Assembly: GCA_029959085.1 (NCBI GenBank)
Contig: JARWIR010000018.1
Coordinates: 18,661,001-18,725,000, forward strand
Source: Nemophila menziesii
Lineage: Eukaryota > Streptophyta > Magnoliopsida > Boraginales > Hydrophyllaceae
Reading direction: 5' to 3'
Length of the DNA stretch: 64,000 bases
The notes beneath the pieces are model-generated. The model saw nothing but the letters and a program-made list of their open reading frames with translations. It was not told the origin of the DNA and searched no databases. Positions 12,986 to 25,069 of this stretch are shown here, in pieces. Numbering within the stretch: the first letter of the stretch is position 1; each line of letters opens with the position of its first letter. Position numbers and translations under genes: made by a program.

Positions 12986-13659
12986 AAAAAAGAAAAAGCA
13001 AAGTTGAAAAACAATGAAACATTTTTACGTTTTAAAAAAAATAAAACAATGACACATGATAAAACTTCAAACCCATCTCTTCGCACTTGCACGGGAACAA
13101 AAAACAAATAGAAATCTTTTCGCACTCGCACTTACCTTCCCATCATTCTCCACCATTATCAACCCGACTTGGCGAAGAACCCAAATTAAGGTAAAAAGTT
13201 AAATTATCTTTAATCTAATCTCATCATTTTTACATTTTTTCAAAATGATTTGATTTAAGTATAATTACAATCTGTGATATTTATTATATTTTTATCCAAT
13301 TGCTACCCATAATTTGTATAAATTATCTAATTTAAGTATAATTACAGTCTGTGATGCACTAAAAATAGCGTATATAGAGGGACGTCAAGTGAGTTTTGTG
13401 TTTTCCACTCATAATTTGCCGTGATAGTTGGAGTGAGCAATTTGGTCTTATATTGTCTTTTTTGAATTGTTTTGCAGTAAATATCCATTTTGCGCAATTG
13501 CGGGAGATGATCTAACATAACCCCCAAAAAAAGTCACTTTTTCACCCAAAAACTTTCGAAATTCTGAACTAAAAGTTATGAAATTTCCGAATCGATATGT
13601 CAATGATCTAGCTGAAACTTGTGGGTAAGTATTGTGTATTACTGTATTTGCAACAAATG
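12986..13659. other. Intergenic DNA with a short direct repeat
   Basis: No gene is seen. The phrase aagtataattacaatctgtg occurs near 13257 and again, with one change, near 13337, giving a direct repeat about 80 bp apart. Confidence 0.5.
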
Positions 13660-14935
13660 AAATGATTTTATTAGTTAAATAAAATTGTCTTTAATGGACA
13701 TGAATAACCTTGCATTGCATCGAATAGCAACACTTGGACATGATGAGCTTCGTAAGGTTTGTACATCATCTTCGTAAATATGATTTCCATCTTCAAGAGT
13801 TAAAGTTGTGACTTTATTCTGAATTTTCCTTGCCTTAATATTTTTGATAAAAGTTGGTTCCCAAGTCATATTCTTGAGCCCATATCACTGTTGACTGTTG
13901 TTTTGTGTAGACATTTTGAATAATCATAAGTTCTTCCAAATGATTTTTTCTTTTCCATCTGAGAGTAAAGATATATCTCCATTAAGGATTTTTTGCTGTA
14001 AAACGCTTACTTAGTTCTTGAGATTCTCAATTTCCTCAATATTGAAGGAGAAGAATTTATTTTTTGAAAATTTTGAGTGTTTGTTTTACCTACTTAAGCT
14101 TGCACATAATTCTATACATAGGTGTACCATCAGTTTCAATTTTCCAAGCTTTTGAGACTAATGGGAGAAATTCTTTATGTGTTGCCCAAATTTTGTAGAA
14201 CTTAAAGCTTGATTTATTTAAAGGTTTGCCATCCTGGATAATGATCATTATAGGTGAGTGATCAGAGATGTCTGGAGCTTGAGTGATGACTGATGAATTG
14301 AAGTTATTGAAGCACTCATCATTGACTAAAACTCTTTCAATTTTACTTGAGATAAATCCATCTAGTTTTGTTTGTCCACGTGTGAAAACATCAATATTTT
14401 GATGCTCATATACTTCATTTTCCCCAATACATTCTTCAAAATCACTTGAGGTAGCAGGGAGAATGGTACATTTTCTTCTTTCATTAGAATGTAGGATCTC
14501 ACTGAAGTCACCACTCCATATCAGTGAGTGATTATTGATTTGAGTACCCCATCTGGTAAGATCATTCCATAATTTTTTTCTAATATATTTGTCATTATAT
14601 GCATAAATAATTGATATATAAGTTTGAATATTAGTAGCTAAGAAAGTGCATTCACACAGAATAGCCTGCAAAGTTATCTCAATAATGTTGATATAAATAT
14701 TGAGAGGATTCCATAAGATACAAATACTTCCTCTAGAATCTTTGTCCATGTGATTATTGGAGATAGAATTCCTATTAGAAAAATTATCATTCTTGAACTT
14801 GTCAAATATGTCTTCCAGTAAATTAGTATCAATTAAACCAATCCTGTTTACCCTTATAAAGTTAACCAATTCCATTTGTTATTAGTCTGGTTAATACCTC
14901 TAACATTCCATGTTGTGATTAACATAAATCTGGAG
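13660..14935 (-). pseudogene. LINE endonuclease and start of RT region, minus strand
   Basis: The main open stretch (14090-14875, 261 residues) is an AP-endonuclease-like domain of a plant L1 ORF2. It has SRGSICILWNP, the GDF motif in LIWSGDFSEILHSNERR, and the terminal SDHSP motif (APDISDHSPIMI). Upstream in another frame is WNVRGIN, the usual opening of this domain, so one frameshift separates them. Downstream (13675-13869) is PTFIKNIKARKIQNKVTTL followed by LEDGNHIYEDDVQT, the linker that precedes the reverse transcriptase. RT itself is absent. A gypsy LTR starts at 14952, cutting off the LINE's 5' part. Confidence 0.85.
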
Positions 14936-14951
14936 GTTTTTTTATTGGTAC

Positions 14952-15852
14952 TGATGTCTCCCTAAATGTTCTAATTTTATGCCCTCGAGAGACATCATTT
15001 TTGGTGTTTATTTGACTATTTAGATGGACTTTTGGTGCTAATATGCAATAATTCAATTTTCCTCTCTAGATTTTAGTATTTTTGATTTATTAAACTTTTG
15101 CGCGTAATATGGTTTGTTTTGAGTGAAAAAAATGTAGGTTTTGAATACTAGCTAGGAGAGGAACTAAAGAATAAAGTCAAAGATCGTGTAATGAAGTCAA
15201 AGCAAGAATAAATATCCCAAAAGAATCGATAATTTGAAGCTGCAAATCTGGAAAGTTGTCAAAGACTTCTGATTTCTAGCCATCTAAGAGTGGATTTAGC
15301 CTCTGACTTGTAAGTAGAAAGTGTTGCCCATTGAGTTACAGATATTTATCAACTTGAATGAGTTCAATCCGAGTTGAAACGAGCCGGTTAGAGCTGTTTT
15401 AGTGGACGTGGTGCAGCTGTTACGGGATTTGGGCTTAATTATGGATTTGGACTTTTCCTATTTTCACTTAATCCTTAAAGAAAATCCCTAATCCATTTTT
15501 AACATTATAAATAGGCTTTGGACTTCTATTTTCACATACCTTTTTCATAATATTACATACACTTAAGAGTCAGACACCAGAGAAGAAGTTAGAATAAGGA
15601 AGAGAAGAAGTAAGAGCTGGAGTTTGTCTATATCTCCAATTCTCAGCCAATTCAACTCCGTAATTAGGTTCTTCTATTTTATTCTGTAAAACATGATGAA
15701 CTCAATTATGTCTTTTGTTTTTGTCTTTTCAATAATTATGAGCTAAACTAGGGTTTAGGTTTACCTATTACCTAGAAATAGGAGCTCCCACTATGTAATC
15801 TTTACACTCTCTGATAATAAACTGAACACTTTTCTTTCTTTCTCTATCGTTC
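14952..15852 (+). mobile_element. Gypsy LTR 5' part, family 2-like (truncated)
   Basis: It starts tgatgtctccctaaatgttc and has gagagacatcattttt about 40 bases on, like the LTR start at 54257. It also carries the characteristic promoter-proximal segments (ggacttctattttcacatac, cagacaccagagaagaag). It breaks off at about 15852, where copia copy A begins, so the last ~600 bp, the primer site and the interior are missing. It lies against a LINE on its left. Confidence 0.75.
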
Positions 15853-16064
15853 ATAACAAGTCACAAATTAAAATTAACTTGTTACGCTACATGTTTGTGA
15901 TCTCATCTTAACATCTATTAAGGCGAATTTTGTAACTCACGTCATTTACATGAAGGGTTACTCTTTTACATGAGTTAGTCTCATCCTTGCGCATCCTCTA
16001 ATGCCAAAGGTGATTGCCCGTGTGAGAAGGCCAATCATAGTCTATCTGACATACTTAACCATAC

Positions 16065-16065
<1 letters not shown>

Positions 16066-16107
<42 letters not shown>
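16066..16107. repeat. (AT)n microsatellite in copia copy A
   Basis: About 20 at units. The equivalent place in copy B (39943-39979) is (AC)n followed by (AT)n, so the repeat has turned over since the duplication. Confidence 0.95.
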
Positions 16108-16109
<2 letters not shown>

Positions 16110-18765
16110 CACTCAATAATGTAAATATAGAATTGCATAACAATATATAGATCCAACATGATCTGGAATTGCATAACTTGCAATAATTTCTAAAAATATA
16201 TTCACAAGAATATCACGTATGGGTATTAACTGCAAATTCATATTCTTATGTGCAATAATGTCTCTTATCATGATATACTTTATATAAACATGTTTGGTTA
16301 TATTGTAATACTATGTGCCCATCATATAAGCCATTGTCATTTCTTTATTACAGTATTTCAAAATTAGGCTCCCACTATCACTTAAGAATCATAAAAGTAA
16401 AATAAAACTTTCCAACCAAACAAATCTTTTTAATTTTAGTTGAGTAAGACACAAACTCAACATTCACAATGGACATAGAAATATATATATTTGTTTTTAA
16501 CTACTCCATGGATATAGCATAATCTTTCAACAAGAATACACAACCTAAAGACATTTACACTCATTCATTTTATTTAACTAATTAACATACAAATATACTT
16601 TAGGTGTAAATATTATATTTGAAAACATATAGCATGAGCCCTAATCCTTTTAAGGCATCTCATTGCTCATATTTCAGGGTTTCAATGCTCATGCCCATAA
16701 TTCCATTTAAAATGGACTAATTAAACCCACGACATAACTAATGTCTTGTCTAGTAAACATCACTGACAAATGGATAACTAAACGCAAAGCATAACAAAAT
16801 TCATGGCCTAGTATACATCATGACGTACATAATATTATTATTGGTACTGTAATTACTAATATGGAATTATTGACCTTCTTTGTTTCATCTATGGAGTACT
16901 AGGACATATAAGAAGATTATAGCTTATGCTCACAGTTATTTGGAGTGTTAATGACATCAAGGTCTGTCATGTAAAAGTGTTCACACATATTCTTGATGTA
17001 TAATTCTTGAGATAGGGACAACAATAATTTAAACATTTTTTATGAATCATAACATCAAGAACAAAACTCGCATTTCTCATACCTTTCACATCAACAAAAA
17101 TTAAATATAATAACTCTTTAATTTTGACAAATCACGTGTCATTCCTAACTTGTTGGATATCATCTACATAAAGAGATAAATTCACAAACTTTTCTTATAT
17201 AACTTTTGATATGTAGACCAAGGTATCTTCACATATCATTTCAATAACTACTGATTGAAATGACTCATGAATCTCTGAAAATCACTGTCTTGTGTATGTT
17301 ACAGACCATAAATTGGCTTCTTCAATCTACAAAATGTATCTTGTCCTTTAACATCATATCTAAATATTGTTCCATTAAATTTATCCCTTTTATTGTATTC
17401 TCCACTGAAAAATATAGTTTTGACATCCATCTAGTGCAAATTATAATCAAGATGCACCACAATAGCTAGTATATAACCAATTGATGTAAATCTCTTAACA
17501 ACAGAAAAAATGTTTATCCCGAAAAACAATTTCTTCCTTGTAGTATAGCCTTTTTGCCATTAGACGAGATTTGTACCTCTCAAATGAAGTGTCTAGTTTT
17601 CTTCTCATTTCAAGAATCTATTTATTCTCAATCACTTTGTGTCCTTGGGAAGATCAACCAACTTTCTGAATTGATTTCTCTTCATTGTCTCCATCTTTTG
17701 TAGTGGGATATGAAGAGTTCATGTACTCTCTGAGGTTTCTTTGTCTTATGGATATATCATACAGATTTATCCATGGTTCTTAAATCAAAAACAAAAAAAT
17801 ATCCCTTGACGACTCCTTCTAGGTGAAGTTATTGTGAAACAAATTCAATTGATGATGCAATAATTTCTTCCGAGACAAAATTGAGGCGATCTTGCCTTCC
17901 TCGTGCATGTGGTACCTTATCTAGTAACACATTTAAATTGCATACATTTTTTTCAACCTCATTGAATTCATGTAAAATGAAATATTCAACAACTACACCT
18001 TTATTTAGAAAAAACATTACTATCCAAATGTAACATCGTGTAAATTAGTCTTAACAAATTCCATCATTATGTTCAATCTTGAACATTTATCCTTAAGAGT
18101 CTTTCAATATCTTCCAAAGAAATCATTCTTACCTTTTGTGACCCAATTTTCCTTACTCATTGGATAAGTCACAAACATACCAACCCTCAGGAGATCAAGT
18201 ATGAAAGGTCATATTTCTTTTGTCCATAGTTCGTACAGAGTTGATGAAAGTAACTTTGTGGGCACACGAATAAGTATATGAGTAGCAATACAAACTTATC
18301 TTCCAAACATATATTGACAGATTGATTTGAGAAATCATACACCTTAATTAGGAGAGTTACATTCCTCCTTTTACCTACTATTCCATGTCATGGCATGTGG
18401 AAAAATCATAAACTTAGTTATGATCCCATTCTCATCACACCCTTCTTTAAAATCCCTCAATTAGATTTTCGTGATCACAGTTCTTTCTCAGGGTTTTAAC
18501 GGCCTCTCTATCTGATTCTCGATTTCTAATTTAAAATTTGTGAAGCATCTCAATGCTTCTAATTTGAAAGAAATTTGATAGATATCACTAAACCAAATGC
18601 AATAATCTTTAAGGTGATGAAATTGTAAACCTCACATCTTGTTAACTCAATGAGTCTACAAATGTTAGAATGAATCAATTCTAACGGATACTGAAACATT
18701 TGTTTTAAGATTTTCAAAAAAAAAATCACATTACTTTCATTACTAGGCAGTATCCACAGTTTAGC

Positions 18766-18770
18766 CAAAG
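18766..18770. other. Empty insertion site (CAAAG) for the gypsy at 42661
   Basis: Here ttagccaaaggatttcatta is uninterrupted. In copy B the same sequence is split by a gypsy element flanked on both sides by caaag. Copy A thus keeps the pre-insertion state. Confidence 0.93.
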
Positions 18771-21124
18771 GATTTCATTAAGTGAATAAAATAAACATCC
18801 TTTGTCAATAATATGGTCCAGGTCATAACTATTATGATGTAGCCTAATATTTCACAAAATTTTCCAGTATCTTTAGTACTATAAAAGATATTCATAGAAA
18901 ATTAACTAATATAAAAAATAATAGTTCTCGTAGTCAACCTTTGCCAAATATTAAAGAACCATTTGTTCTAAAGATAGTTCTATATTATGTAGAACACTTA
19001 TTGTTTGTCATGAACATGGATAATGGATTTTATCCCACAAGAACAATGATTGAGACCAAATTGTGCCAAAAATTTGTACACCTAAGATATCATGTAGATA
19101 CAAGGTTGATTACTTCGCAAGCTCAACTACTTGTGCGAACCCATTGACTTCAACATTATTGTTGTCATCTAAATATATCCATCTTATACAAACTAAATTT
19201 ACATTCATGGTACACTATATAGGTCTCTCAATCTCTTGTCACAAGGTCTATTGCTCCTAAGTCCAAAATCCACATAAAATAAGATCAATTAGCAACATGG
19301 TGCTAGCAATAGATGCAAAAATCATAAGAAGAAGATAGTGATACTATACCATGCTCGCAAGCTAAATGATACAACTTGTCATAAATGTAGCATCTTATCT
19401 TACTCTTTTATTTCTTATAATCATACTTTATTTTCTTGTGACTGTTGATGTTGATCTTCTTAGAACCAGATATATCACCCTTTTCTTTCAATCCTCTTGC
19501 TCTAACTGCACTTCTGTGAGAGCTAGACTCGGTAATATATGTTCAAGTACGAGGTCAAGAAAGCTAAATTACACTCATTCTTGAGTACAACACAAGTAGC
19601 ATCATCAAACGTATTGATGTTATTACGAGTCATTCACTTTCTAATACTTCAAATTATTTGAAAGAGATTGATTATCACTTGAATTTGTTGTTCATAATTG
19701 TGGATATAACCATATGTCTACACTGTTCTACTCACTTTAATCATCGCCCTTAGACGTATTAAATGACATAACCTTGTGTCCTTTTATGAGTATAATCGTT
19801 CATGTCCTTTAATGCAACATCAAAATGGTAGTATCCTTGATCATCTCCTTAAGAGTGTTCCCACATATCATAAGTGCTAGGATACTTGTAATACTCATAC
19901 ACTAATCCATTCATATAACTTATTAATATTTCTTTATCAATAGAGTCTCTCTACCTTAAAACTTGATAAGTCAATATGTTCCTCGTGTGATGAATCAGAA
20001 GCCTTCCTCAAGGTCAAACATCATATTATTTAAAACCTCAAATTCTAGTTCCTCGAGTACTCAGTGTAACTCGATTTCTCATAGGGTATAGTTATATCAC
20101 CATTAATCCTTGTCCTTTCTCTAAAGGTTAAAATCATGTTACTCATAGCCATTTTCTAGTATATCTAGAGACTTTCATTTATATATATATAAAATATATT
20201 CAATGATACTATTGTCTCAAAAGGTAAATTGAACTCGTAAATAGAAAACAAAAGAAGTGAAAAAGAAAGTTCACTATGTTCCCAATAATGAATAAACATA
20301 CTTTTGTTTATTTAATTATAATTAAATTTCATCAAGACAAAATGCTAAGTTCTCTACAGAATTCACACTATCCCAATACAATCAATTAAGATTAAATACA
20401 TTAGACCCGTATGATCTAGAGGTTATGGAATCAAACTTATCCATAAATAACCCAAATTTGAATATATACATACGCAATTGACAAAATATATTATATAAAC
20501 TAACAATTCATGTATAAAAGACATTTAAGATACACTAATTAACTCATATAAAATATCTAGATTTTCACATTTATTGGGTTATTGAAGGCATGATTAACTC
20601 GTCCTATACACAAAAATTAATTTTATGTTTAGCACAATAAGATCATAAGTACACATGTTTAAAAGTTAAAAATATATGCATATGTATTAAACATGGTAAA
20701 ATAACCCCTTTATTAACCTAAATGACAACATACATAATGTATATAATGATATCGAACAAGACCAATAATTAATCAAAATACACTAGTAGCCTAACGGTTA
20801 GCTGCACTACACAAAATGGCTAGAGATTGTTAGTTTCATATAAAAAAACGACGGCGTTTAATGTCGTCTTCTTCAGCCGTCCAAAACCGGAAACTCCATT
20901 AAAAAATTTCAAAAAAACGTATCTTTTTTGTTTTAAGTCCGTTTTTGCCGAAATTTTCATCACTACGTTCCTTATTTCAAATAGAATACAAATCTATACA
21001 TGTATTTAATTTAAATGACTTTCACAAAAAACCCATATAATAAAAATATAAACAAGATATAGTACACATACATGTATATATGCATTTTCTACACAAAAGA
21101 ACATTTAAAAACAACGAATACCGC

Positions 21125-21136
21125 GGTCTTATACCA
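21125..21136 (-). promoter_or_regulatory. Copia primer binding site, copy A
   Basis: Read on the minus strand it is TGGTATAAGACC, next to the LTR. It resembles the initiator tRNA-Met site TGGTATCAGAGC with mutations. In copy B the site is better preserved. Confidence 0.7.
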
Positions 21137-21138
21137 TA

Positions 21139-21487
21139 TGTAAGAAATTTAAAGGGTTTTAGACAAACCTTTTAGGCAGAATTAAGAATTAAAATGCTTT
21201 CTGGTGTTGAATCCACTTACTTGACGAAGAAGATTGCTATTCCACAATATAAATGCCACTGGATCCAATATGTTAAAGAGATATTGAGAGATGATTTTTT
21301 TGTGTCTTTCAAGCATAAATCAGAGAACCAAAAGAAACGTATCTGAAATGTGTCTGATATTCTAAAAAAGGAAATAACTTCCTTGAAGTTATTTATATAC
21401 TAGTTATTAAAATAATAACTACCACTGGTCGGGCTAACCCATTATGGGCACCCATAATATGGGCCAGGCCCAAAACAATTTCTTTTA
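21139..21487 (-). mobile_element. Copia 5' LTR, copy A
   Basis: This 349-bp LTR runs tgtaagaaattt to aacaatttctttta on the plus strand. It aligns with the 3' LTR at 38575-38924 and the split 5' LTR at 48567-48635 plus 61662-61949. It contains atgggccaggcccaaa, a pair of opposed TGGGCC-type site II motifs. Its outer flank gaatg is the same as that of copy B. Confidence 0.85.
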
Positions 21488-22984
21488 GAATGTGGTATGG
21501 ATTTGATGATTCATACCGAATTCCTATATGATAAAAAAATTGACTAAAAAAAATCAAAATTTGATATGTCTTATTTTATCTTTGGTAGTTAAATTTTTTA
21601 TTTGACAGATAAATAGACTTTTTGTAATATTATTTAACTAATGATTATTGGATGATAACTTTAGTGTAATAAATTAGTCTTGTAAATGGATTTATGTAGA
21701 ATTATTAATAAGCTTATAAATCTAGGCCCAGTAATAGTCATAGTCAATAATGTTGCTTCCATTATAAACCCTAGCCGCCACTCTTTTTACATATATCTAA
21801 TATCTAATATAGCCTCCACTTTCACTATATATTACAATACAATATATTTATTTACATTATACATTATACTTTGCATCATACATATATCTCCCTCTACTTT
21901 ATCTTCTTCCTGTATAAGGCGACTGTCCATGTTAAGGATTCTTCTTTAATATAATATTAGATCGATGGTCATGACATTTCAATCAAAGATCCACAAACAA
22001 GTCCTTTCATAAGGTATTATTTCAATTTTTATTTAAATTTAATATGATTTTTAATTTTCTTTCTCTATTACTAATTAATTTATTCAACTGAAAAATAGAA
22101 TCAATTTCTCTATGAGATGATCTTAGGAATAAATGATATATATTATAAGTTCTCTTTTTTTAACTGAATATTTTTTTGCCAGTGGTTTTAATTTATTAAA
22201 AAAATAAAGACAAGTATACATTATAGGGGTTACTGGTTGCATTACACATTCTCTGATTCATACATTAGTTACCATTTTTTTTATTATGAAAATACTAATA
22301 TTATTGGTTGATTTAAAAAATTTATATTAAAAATTTATTGTATGACTGGTTTTCTTTCTTACATATTATTTTTTAATTTTATGAGAGTGTATTGTATATA
22401 TAACTTTATGGTTAATGGTCATTCTTGTGGTTTGTTTTTTGCTATTTTCTTTATGCTAAATTCATTCTATCATTACTCAACTATTTAATATCTCTTAAAA
22501 GAGTAAGACTTTCATCCATTGGTCAAATATTTAATCACAACTATTGATAATTATAACAAAACATATGTCATTATATTAATAAGTCAATTACTTTTACAAG
22601 TTTAAAACATGGGGTATGTATATTAATATAACTGGTATAAATTCATTCAATATTGAATAGAAAAATTTTCCCTCCTAAAAACAAAGTTACCGTTGTATTA
22701 CTTTGCTCACAAGGTTTTTCAAAACCTCCCCTCTTTTAAGAGTTTGGTTCCAATGAAACTCAACTTATTTTATATGTAAATAAATATATTATTATCAAAT
22801 AAATTTCCTCATCAATGGATTTTCTTACTCTTTCTCTTTCTGATGATACAATATTTATGATGATACAATATTTATTATAATATGAATTAGATTTCCAGAG
22901 TTAAATATATGAGTAAAAAAATATCAAATGTAAGTACCATCATTTACCTTTATTGATATTACTTACTTTGTTTGTTTTTCATCA
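21488..22984. other. Duplicated flank, copy A, with housekeeping-type promoter motifs
   Basis: This matches 61950-63459. It is AT-rich and has no open reading frame of note. A site II-like taggcccag (about 21723) and a telo-box aaaccctag (21766-21774), followed by TA-rich sequence and aaggtatt near 22012, look like the promoter and first exon-intron border of a plant translation-related gene, but no matching coding sequence is found downstream. Confidence 0.45.
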
Positions 22985-23434
22985 TAGCATAACCTTAGAA
23001 CCTTACAAAGATTGGAGACGCGATCTTAGCTCCAAAGGTAATCAACCCATCACCACTCAGATCCTCCTTGAACGACCTCATTTCGTACATTAACATAGGT
23101 CATGTTAAAGTTAGTTTCAAAATATGTGCGGTTTTTATTGGGCTAGAAGAAGGGCGGGGAAATGGTTTGTGCGAGAATCACATTGTGCCTCTGATACAGT
23201 AGGGTTAACTTTTGTGATTAACACTGTGAGGTTGCAATTGGCGGATACTGTGGTGTTTTCAATAACAAGCGGTGAAAAGGTGGCAAAGGAGATTTGGACT
23301 ATAGGTATCCGAGGACGGAGTAGAATCCAAAGGATAAAGCTTACACACCCATCATGAGTAAAACAATCAAGAATATGGTGGCCACGCGGCACATGAGTAC
23401 CTGCACGATTTGGCGGACTCTTGGAATACATCAA
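22985..23434 (-). pseudogene. LEA-2/NHL-like gene fragment, copy A
   Basis: The minus strand encodes a hydrophobic segment followed by ILWILLRPRIPIVQIS and ANCNLTVLITK, the pattern of NDR1/HIN1-like (LEA-2 domain) plant membrane proteins: one N-terminal transmembrane helix, RP-x-x-P, then beta strands. A 67-bp GT-AG interval (about 23130-23196) restores the frame to PNKNRTYFETNFNMTYVNV, fitting the family's NPNK motif. A third frame gives EDLSGDGLITFGAKIASPIF, like the family's late beta strands. The middle part (usually PPFYQ and KNTT) seems deleted and a frame change is needed, so this is a broken fragment. An opposite-strand frame at 23124-23357 is its shadow. Confidence 0.6.
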
Positions 23435-23500
23435 AGCAAGTAGAAGAAAAAGAATTACAAAAGATATCCGAGAAATAGAACTACATGGACCATTTTGTAA

Positions 23501-23721
23501 ATAGTTTAACAGGTAGTTAGAAATCTGATAGAATAGATTCTTAGCTTAGTGAGCAAGCTACGATAGATAGCTATATAAATGTACAATTCTATTTTCTCTT
23601 TCACTTAATACGACTAAATTTTTCTCTCTTCTATCTCTCTTATCTTTCTCTGCAATATTTCTTGCTTCCTCTTCAAAGGAGTCTTGAAGATTCTTGTTCT
23701 ACAGTTTAACATGGTATCAGA
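23501..23721 (+). mobile_element. Short copia LTR (about 201 bp) and primer site, copy A
   Basis: It aligns with 50670-50888, where the LTR starts tgttgaaaagg and ends tctaca. It has a TATA-like ctatataaatg and a T/C-rich stretch. The primer binding site tggtatcag (23712) matches the initiator tRNA-Met end. The gag start present in the copy at 50929 is missing here. Confidence 0.75.
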
Positions 23722-23730
23722 TGACAATCC

Positions 23731-24862
23731 TTATTGATAAAGTTCATCGTACTTATGTTTTCAAGCTCAATAGATATCTCTATAGTCTAAAGCAAGCACC
23801 ACGAGCGTGGTATCAACTTCCGACCTTATTTTTATTATCTCATCAATTTGTTGTTAGCTCTGCAGACACCTTGATGTTCGTTTGTGGATCAAATGACACT
23901 CTTATTATTATCTTATTCTATTTTATGATATATTAGTCACCAGATAAAATTCTAGTCTTATTTCAACTATAATTCATGCTCTTGAGTCACGATTTTCTAT
24001 GAAGGACTTAGGTGCTTAATTGTATTTTCTAGGCCTTGATATAACGCGCTCTACTTTCGGGTTTGTGGTCAATCAGCACACTTATGCTCTCTCTATCCTT
24101 CAGAAGAATGGACATAGTGTGTGTAAACCGTCTCCTAAACCTTCTCTTAATAAATATGATGTTCTCTCAACTGATGACTTATTACCTTTTGAGAATTCTT
24201 TTTTGTTTCGAAGTTTAATTGGTGTGCTGTAGTATCTTACAGTTACTCGCCCAAGTATTGCGTTTGCAGTTAATCAGATTTGTCAAGCTATGCACAAACC
24301 AATTAAATTGGATTATGCGGCTTTACAACTTTCACTTTGGTATATTAAGGGCATGGTTACTTATGGTTTGTTTTTTCGTGCACATCAAATTCTCTCAAAG
24401 CATATTCTAATTCTGAATGGGCTAGCAAATCGAATGATACAACGGTTTGTTGTATATTATTAGGAGCTAATTCTATTTCTTGGGGTTCTAAGAAGCAAAC
24501 TATTGTTTTCCATTCTTCAATTGAAGCTGAGTATTGTACCATGGCATATGTTTTAGCTGAAGTTAAATGGATCACTTTTCTTTTACAAAGTTTGAAGCTT
24601 CCGGTTGAGACACCTGTTTTAGCATGTGATAACCTCTCTTCAATTGCTTTAGCATCCAACCATGTGCTTCACACAAGAGCACACCATATTGATGTTTATT
24701 TCCATTTTGTTCGTGAACAAGTAAATGCTAAACTTCTGCACTTAGTTCATGTTCCTACTCAATCACATCTGGATGACATTTTTACAAAGGGTCTGTCATC
24801 TACGACCTTTTCTTTTCTCACTTTGAAGCTTCCCTTACTCAATGTGCTCAATTTGAGAGGGG
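23731..24862 (+). pseudogene. Copia RT/RNase H remnant
   Basis: Interrupted frames give the reverse-transcriptase segment VHRTYVFKLNRYLYSLKQAP (23744 on). Then come the connection YFLGLDITRSTFGF, TRPSIAFAVNQICQAMHKP and the RNase H parts NSISWGSKKQTIVFHSSIEA, LACDNLSSIALASNHVLHTR and FTKGLSSTTF. It ends LNLRGDDK, the usual C-terminus of RE/Retrofit-type copia. Stops and frameshifts (for example at 23937, 24019 and 24230) disable it. Gag, protease, integrase and the front of RT are absent: the sequence jumps from just after the primer site straight into RT at about 23731. Confidence 0.85.
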
Positions 24863-25069
24863 ATGATAAGATATACACCAAATGTGTGACAAATACAACT
24901 TGTTAGTTGTTAGAGAAAAAGACAAAAGTTGTTAAAATATATTAGATACAAATGTGTGTATGAATCGTATGTGAATAACATAATTAGTTAGATATAAGTA
25001 GAACCTTCTTGTAACAACTTAATACACAATAAATATACACAAAATTAGCTCTCTGTTTCTCTTATTAAT
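24863..25069 (+). mobile_element. Probable copia 3' LTR
   Basis: The purine run gagaggggatgataagat at the end of the coding remnant looks like a polypurine tract, so the LTR should start at tgataagatat. It extends through tagaaccttcttgtaacaac and acaataaatatac to about 25069, where S3 sequence begins. It does not resemble the LTR at 23501-23703, which implies a chimeric element. Confidence 0.5.

Larger units (their letters stand above)
15853..21138 (-). pseudogene. Decayed Ty1/copia interior, copy A
   Basis: Minus-strand translation in shifting frames gives copia reverse-transcriptase landmarks at 17100-17470: MDVKT with FFSGEYN (the MDVKTAFLNG motif), CRLKKPIYGL, and YLFM-MI in place of the YVDD catalytic motif, which is destroyed. 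A second readable piece is at 17829-18017 (LNVLLDKVPHARGRQDR). There is no long open frame; stops are frequent. It corresponds base for base to 39742-48566 (copy B) after removal of the gypsy in that copy. The 3' end, including the 3' LTR, is missing because sequence before 15853 belongs to a gypsy LTR. Confidence 0.8.

Noticed and set aside
23124..23357. Plus-strand frame (MCGFYWARR...) conserved in three copies
   Set aside because: The three places are duplicates, so conservation means little. The opposite strand gives the better-supported LEA-2/NHL match.
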